Shown here piece by piece: positions 5,394 through 8,935 of a stretch of DNA of 8,935 nucleotides. The notes beneath the pieces were generated by a model. The model was not told the origin of the DNA and ran no database searches. It worked only from the letters and a program-made list of their open reading frames with translations. Position numbers and translations under genes: made by a program. Source of the stretch: an uncultured Johnsonella sp. (GTDB lineage Bacteria > Bacillota > Clostridia > Lachnospirales > Lachnospiraceae); NCBI GenBank assembly GCA_900766185.1, contig CAAFUL010000016.1, positions 1 through 8,935 on the forward strand. Reading direction: 5' to 3'. The first letter of the stretch is position 1. Each line of letters opens with the position of its first letter.

Positions 5394-6299
5394 ATGATTA
5401 CAAATGAAATGATTAAATTAGAAAACGGTGTGAAAGTTCCAAAACTTGCTCTTGGTGTATGGATGATTCCGGAAAAAGAAACAGAAGCCGCAGTTAAATC
5501 TGCAATTGCTATGGGTTACCGTCATATTGATACTGCGCAAGCATATGATAACTAGGCCGGCGTTGGTGCCGGTGTCAGAAATTGTGGAGTACCTAGGGAA
5601 GAACTATTTGTAACATCAAAAATTGCTGCAGAGAATAAATCTTATGAATCAGCAATGGAATCTATTGATGAAAGTTTAAGAGCAATGGGGCTTGATTACA
5701 TTGACATGATGATTATTCACAGCCCACAGCCTTGGGTTGAAGTAAATCAATCTGAAAATAGATACTTTGAAGAAAATATACAAGTATGGAAAGCTCTTGA
5801 GGATGCTTATAAAGCGGGCAAGGTAAAAGCCATCGGACTATCTAATTTTCTTAAAGTGGACATTGAAAATATCTTGGCTACTTGTGAAGTTAAACCAATG
5901 GTAAATCAGGTCCTTTCACACATCACAAATACACCATTTGAACTTATTGATTACTGCAAATCAGTAGGCATTGAAATGGAAGCATATTCTCCTGTTGCCC
6001 ATGGTCTTGTACTTCAAAATGAAAAAATTGCTAAAATTGCAAAAAAATATGGTGTAAGCATTCCTCAACTTTGTATTCGTTATGATTGGCAACTTGGTAT
6101 GATTGTTTTACCAAAAACTGCTAATCCGGATCATCAAAAAGAAAATATGGCAATAGACTTTGTGATTAGTGATGAAGATATGAAAACACTAAAAAATATG
6201 GAAAGAATTGAAAGCTATGGCAAATTTGGATTTTTCCCTGTATATGGTGGGAAACTTAAAGGCTACAGCGGAAAACCCGGGACAGAAATAGTTGATTAA
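5394..6299 (+). pseudogene. Aldo/keto reductase with an internal amber stop
   Basis: The full frame of about 301 residues is an AKR-superfamily NAD(P)H-dependent reductase of the AKR5/2,5-diketogluconate-reductase-like type. ENGVKVPKLALGVWMI opens the barrel and the catalytic tetrad is D46 (YRHIDTAQ), Y51 (AYDN), K76 (VTSKI) and H109 (MIIHSP). The cofactor-side motifs GKVKAIGLSNF and IVLPKTANP are present. Codon 54 is TAG (5553-5555) where the family has glutamate in AYDNExGVG, so one G-to-T change explains it; no frameshift is needed. Translation from the next good ATG (5655) would lose D46, Y51 and K76 and give an inactive fragment. GGAGG at about 5379-5383 is the ribosome binding site, 17 bp after the preceding reading frame. 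Confidence 0.9.
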
Positions 6300-6366
6300 T
6301 TATCACTAATCCTAAACTTATCTCAAATATCAGTCTGTAATAAAACCGGAAAATGGAGGGAAAACT

Positions 6367-6798
6367 ATGAAATTAGTAGCATATTTCAGTGCGACCGGAA
6401 CAACAAAGAATATGGCAAAAAAGGTTGCTACAGAAGTTGGTGGAGATTTATTTGAAATTACTCCGGAAACACTATATACAGCAACCGACTTGAATTGGAT
6501 GGATAAAAAATCACGTTCATCAGTTGAAATGAGTGATAAATCTTTTAGACCAAAAATGAACGGAGAAAAAATTGATATCTCAAAATATGATGAGATATAT
6601 ATTGGATTTCCAATTTGGTGGTATGTAGCACCAACAATTATAAATACTTTTTTGGAAAGTGATGATTTTTCAGGCAAGAAAATAAAGTTATTTGCAACAA
6701 GCGGTGGCAGTGGATTTGGAAAAACTGTTAAAGAGCTTCAAGCCTCTGCAAAAGGGGCAACAATAGAAGTTTGGATGATAAATGGAAAACTTGTATAG
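6367..6798 (+). CDS. Flavodoxin-like protein, short C-terminus
   Basis: A 143-residue FMN-binding flavodoxin fold protein. The phosphate loop SATGTTKNMAK (8-18), the aromatic loop IGFPIWWYVAP (79-89) and the third FMN loop ATSGGSGFGKT (110-120) are all present. These proteins carry electrons or act as small NAD(P)H-quinone-type partners in the cytoplasm. A strong GGAGGG (6355-6360) precedes the ATG. Homologues of this type usually run about 15 residues further, ending in a helix like that of the next gene (EVKEWVDSWQ); here the protein stops at NGKLV, with a second stop soon after. The loss of the last helix may destabilise the fold. It is 67 bp downstream of the aldo/keto reductase and probably co-transcribed. 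Confidence 0.85.
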   Translation: MKLVAYFSATGTTKNMAKKVATEVGGDLFEITPETLYTATDLNWMDKKSRSSVEMSDKSFRPKMNGEKIDISKYDEIYIGFPIWWYVAPTIINTFLESDDFSGKKIKLFATSGGSGFGKTVKELQASAKGATIEVWMINGKLV

Positions 6799-6850
6799 TA
6801 TGAGTGCATTCTAGGAATATAGTATTAAAAAAAATATGGAAGGATAAAGC

Positions 6851-7474
6851 ATGAAAAGAGGTAAAAAATTATTTATATTTCCGATGATTTTAGTGTTTTT
6901 TTCACTTGTGCTATATGGATGTGGAAATAAAAACCAAAAGAGTGCAGATGTCAACTTATCAGTAACACAAAAACAAGAAAGTGATAGCAATGATAGTAAA
7001 AAAATTCTTGTAGCATATTTTTCCTGTACAGGAAACACAAAAGGTGTAGCAAAGCTCATTGCTTCAGAAACGGGAGCAGATCTATATGAAATTACTCCGA
7101 AGATTCCGTATACTGATGAGGATTTGAATTACAACAACAGTAATAGTAGGGCAACAAAAGAACAAAATGATGATAATGCAAGACCTGAAATTGAAGGGAA
7201 AAAACTAGATATCAGCCAGTATGATACAATCGTTGTTGCTACTCCACTTTGGTGGTCAGATGCGCCGCGTATTATTTGTACTTTCCTTGAATCATATGAC
7301 TTTACAGGCAAAACACTCATTCCGGTATGCACATCACACAGTAGTGAACCAAGTGGAGTTGAAAAGAGAATGCATTCTGTTTGTAAGTCTAATGTGACAT
7401 GGAAACCTATTAAAAGATTTGGAACAAACTTTTCAGAAAATGAAGTAAAAGAGTGGGTAGATAGTTGGCAATGA
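6851..7474 (+). CDS. Flavodoxin-like lipoprotein
   Basis: A 207-residue protein with a type II signal peptide: basic MKRGKK, hydrophobic core, then the lipobox LYGC with the lipidated cysteine at 24. A polar linker (about 25-49) leads to a flavodoxin domain with the phosphate loop SCTGNTKGVAK (58-68), the aromatic loop ATPLWWSDAP (130-139), a CTSHSSEPSG loop (160-169) and a complete C-terminal helix. It should be anchored outside the membrane, where a flavoprotein could act in extracellular electron transfer or quinone reduction. GGAAGGA precedes the ATG by 7 bases. It closes the marR-led cluster, 52 bp after the short flavodoxin, to which it is clearly related (both have DLxEITPxxxYTxxDLN), so a duplication is likely. 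No terminator is visible before the following IS. Confidence 0.88.
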   Translation: MKRGKKLFIFPMILVFFSLVLYGCGNKNQKSADVNLSVTQKQESDSNDSKKILVAYFSCTGNTKGVAKLIASETGADLYEITPKIPYTDEDLNYNNSNSRATKEQNDDNARPEIEGKKLDISQYDTIVVATPLWWSDAPRIICTFLESYDFTGKTLIPVCTSHSSEPSGVEKRMHSVCKSNVTWKPIKRFGTNFSENEVKEWVDSWQ

Positions 7475-7499
7475 TGATAAATGTACTGATATAATTAAT

Positions 7500-7529
7500 T
7501 TGTAACACTCTGTTCGAATAATATATAAT
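7500..7529 (+). promoter_or_regulatory. Promoter overlapping the left end of the second IS3 element
   Basis: TTGTAA (7500-7505) and TATAAT (7524-7529), 18 bp apart, lie at the IS left end, with the -35 inside the terminal repeat. A strong AAGGAGG ribosome binding site (7541-7547) and the orfA ATG follow. Confidence 0.5.
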
Positions 7530-7555
7530 ATTTATTATCCAAGGAGGACATAAAA

Positions 7556-7840
7556 ATGTCAGTACGTTACAGTGAAGATTTTAAAAAAGAAGTCGTTAGA
7601 GCCTATATGGCCGGCGAAAAATCTTACATTCAGCTTTCAGCAGAATATAACATTGCTAAAAGTACTATTAGTCAATGGGTTAACAAATACCAAGAAGAAT
7701 GCCTTTATACCACTCACAGTACCACTGAATCCAATGAAGCAAAAGAAATCAGAAGACTTAATCAATTACTTAATGAGAAAGATAAGGAAATATCTTTCCT
7801 AAAAAAAGCAGCGGCATTCTTTGCGAAGGAAATCGATTAG
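7556..7840 (+). CDS. IS3-family transposase OrfA
   Basis: A 94-residue DNA-binding subunit. The helix-turn-helix is visible as YSEDFKKEVVRAYMAGEKSY followed by LSAEYNIAKSTISQWVNKY (about 5-45), and a coiled-coil/leucine-zipper tail follows (EIRRLNQLLNEKDKEISFLKKAAAFFAKE, about 62-92). It ends in TAG, whose last base is the first base of the orfB GTG start (TAGTG at 7838-7842), a stop-start overlap that implies translational coupling. Confidence 0.9.
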   Translation: MSVRYSEDFKKEVVRAYMAGEKSYIQLSAEYNIAKSTISQWVNKYQEECLYTTHSTTESNEAKEIRRLNQLLNEKDKEISFLKKAAAFFAKEID

Positions 7841-8688
7841 TGGTATATCGATTCATCGATGATAATAAAGAAATCTTTGGTCTAAGATGGCTATGCAAGC
7901 AGTTCGGAATTAGCCCTAACTGCTACTATAATTATAAAAAAGGGGTTAAGAAGAAATATCATCAACGTCTAATAAATATATTTAAATTAATCAAATATAT
8001 TTATTACAACAATAATCGTGTAATCGGTTACAGAACTATGCGAGTGTTTCTTAAACGCTATGGCTATGAGTTCAGTAATACCACTATACATAAGTATATG
8101 AACAAAGAGCTTAACTTATGCGCTGTTATTATGCGTTCAAAACCGGGATATAAAACCGGTAAAAAGCATAAGATTTTTGACAATCTCTTAAATCAAAACT
8201 TCAAAGTTGATTGCAAAAATAAAGTATGGTGCACAGATTTTACTTACATGCGCCGGCCAAATGGTAAATTTAGATACAACTGCTCCATAATAGATTTATA
8301 TGACCGAGTTGCAATAGCTTCTGTTAATGGCGACTATATAAACACACAATTAGCTATAAATGCACTTACTCAGGCTTTAGAGAAGGAAAAATATCCTTCT
8401 GTTATTTTACATTCAGATCAAGGTGTACAGTATACTTCTTGTGAGTTTGTAAATTTCTGCAAAGACAACAATGTAACTCAGAGTATGAGTAAAGCAGGCT
8501 GCCCTTACGACAATGCAGCTATGGAAAGATTCTATAATACTTTTAAAAGTAATTTTTATAATGTAGCCGGTTTCACTAGTGCAGAGGCAATGGATGAACT
8601 TACTACAAAATATATCAATTGGTACAACTACATCAGACCTCATTCGTATAACAATTATTTAACACCAATGGAGGCTCGCTACAGATAG
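7840..8688 (+). CDS. IS3-family transposase OrfB (DDE integrase domain)
   Basis: A 282-residue transposase catalytic subunit with an intact DDE triad: D133 (VWCTDFTYM), D193 (ILHSDQGVQYTS) and E229 (NAAMERFYNTFKSN), with 35 residues between the second D and E. An N-terminal HTH_21-like region (about 40-95, IGYRTMRVFLKRYGY) precedes the core, and the C-terminus has the usual YNYIRPHSYNNYLTPMEARY. The GTG start overlaps the orfA stop by one base. No frameshift or stop is seen, so this element is potentially active. Confidence 0.92.
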   Translation: MVYRFIDDNKEIFGLRWLCKQFGISPNCYYNYKKGVKKKYHQRLINIFKLIKYIYYNNNRVIGYRTMRVFLKRYGYEFSNTTIHKYMNKELNLCAVIMRSKPGYKTGKKHKIFDNLLNQNFKVDCKNKVWCTDFTYMRRPNGKFRYNCSIIDLYDRVAIASVNGDYINTQLAINALTQALEKEKYPSVILHSDQGVQYTSCEFVNFCKDNNVTQSMSKAGCPYDNAAMERFYNTFKSNFYNVAGFTSAEAMDELTTKYINWYNYIRPHSYNNYLTPMEARYR

Positions 8689-8738
8689 ATATTTATCGAA
8701 CAAGGTGTTACAAAAAAGCTTGTTGTGGTAAAATATAG

Positions 8739-8767
8739 TTGTAACAGTGGTGACTAATAAATATAAT
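8739..8767 (+). promoter_or_regulatory. Promoter at the left end of the third IS3 element
   Basis: TTGTAA (8739-8744) and TATAAT (8762-8767) are separated by 17 bp, 25 bp before the orfA start. As in the element just upstream, the -35 sits in a TGTAACA-type terminus. Confidence 0.55.
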
Positions 8768-8935
8768 TATAAAATAGGAGAATTTATTATTATGTCACAA
8801 CAACACTACGAACCGAAGTTTAAGAAAAAACTCGTACGCCTTCATTTGGAAGAAGGACGTACACTGCAAAGCCTTTCTGCTGAGTATGGCGTTGCCAAAT
8901 CAAGTATTACTATATGGTGTAGAAAATTTAGCAAA
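8740..8935 (+). mobile_element. Left end of a third IS3-family element, cut by the window edge
   Basis: The stretch from TGTAACAGTGGTGAC (8740) to the window end looks like the start of another IS3-family element: a TG-beginning terminus that resembles the previous element's TGTAACAC, an embedded promoter and the first part of orfA. Only 27 bp separate it from the right end of the element at 7501-8712. The exact left boundary is inferred because the right end is outside. Confidence 0.6.
8792..8935 (+). CDS. IS3-family transposase OrfA, partial at window edge
   Basis: The first 48 residues of a helix-turn-helix subunit: YEPKFKKKLVRLHLEEGRTL (about 6-25) then LSAEYGVAKSSITIWCRKF (28-46), aligning well with OrfA of the element upstream (LSAEYNIAKSTISQWVNKY) yet clearly different. 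TAGGAG (8775-8780) is the ribosome binding site. The coiled-coil tail and orfB lie beyond the window. Confidence 0.85.
   Translation, partial: MSQQHYEPKFKKKLVRLHLEEGRTLQSLSAEYGVAKSSITIWCRKFSK

Larger units (their letters stand above)
7501..8712 (+). mobile_element. Complete IS3-family insertion sequence (second copy type)
   Basis: A 1,212-bp element starting TG and ending CA. The left end TGTAACACTCTGTTCGA (7501-7517) and the right end, read inward from 8712, TGTAACACCTTGTTCGAT match at 15 of the first 17 positions, and similarity goes on through an AT-rich stretch. It carries orfA and orfB in tandem. Flanks (AATT before, AAAAA after) show no target duplication, which could mean deletion of one flank or an older insertion. 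It differs in sequence and ends from the IS3 element at 946-2299. Confidence 0.88.

Noticed and set aside
5553..5555. TAG read as pyrrolysine
   Set aside because: The family has glutamate here, no pyl genes are visible, and a single point mutation is a simpler explanation.
5655..6299. A separate short aldo/keto reductase gene starting at the internal ATG
   Set aside because: It lacks a ribosome binding site and three of four catalytic residues; it is the 3' part of the amber-interrupted gene.

Overview
The window is a mosaic of AT-rich Firmicutes DNA cut up by mobile elements. The best taxonomic hints are an LtrA-type membrane protein that reads as streptococcal and an ISL3-family remnant of the IS1167 type common in streptococci. 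A Streptococcus, or a close relative that has taken up clostridial DNA, is therefore the most likely host. The replication-gene fragment, the redox cassette and the IS3 elements look more like gut Clostridia. This assignment is inference from recognised protein families, with no database search behind it.

Layout: (1) 1-155, the 5' end of a probable transposase gene on the minus strand, broken by a 1-nt frameshift. (2) 156-648, a DnaC/IstB-type helicase-loader ATPase that has lost its N-terminus and Walker A motif but kept its own terminator. (3) 656-945, a regulatory region with regularly spaced, alternately inverted TTTACTTA repeats, then the N-terminus of a Fic-family protein. (4) 946-2299, a complete IS3-family element on the minus strand, with a higher GC content than its surroundings. 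(5) 2478-3708, a self-contained ltrA unit with promoter, gene and terminator. (6) 3710-4111, a roughly 400-bp internally deleted ISL3 element with both ends still recognisable. (7) 4120-7474, a five-gene redox cassette: a MarR regulator, a carboxymuconolactone decarboxylase/cupin protein, an aldo/keto reductase, a short flavodoxin and a flavodoxin-like lipoprotein. (8) 7501-8712, a second complete IS3-family element on the plus strand. (9) 8740-8935, the start of a third IS3-family element.

The redox cassette is the most informative part. It has a near-consensus promoter whose -10 box lies between the arms of a perfect 19-bp inverted repeat, which is a strong candidate operator for MarR autoregulation. 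The following genes are tightly spaced and all on the plus strand, so they probably form one transcript. MarR-controlled sets with reductases and flavodoxins typically answer quinone or electrophile stress. Here the cassette looks to be decaying: the decarboxylase/cupin gene has two opposite 1-nt homopolymer frameshifts, the aldo/keto reductase has an in-frame amber stop at codon 54, and the short flavodoxin lacks its last helix. The regulator and the lipoprotein flavodoxin are intact.

No tRNA, rRNA, CRISPR array or prophage structural genes were seen.
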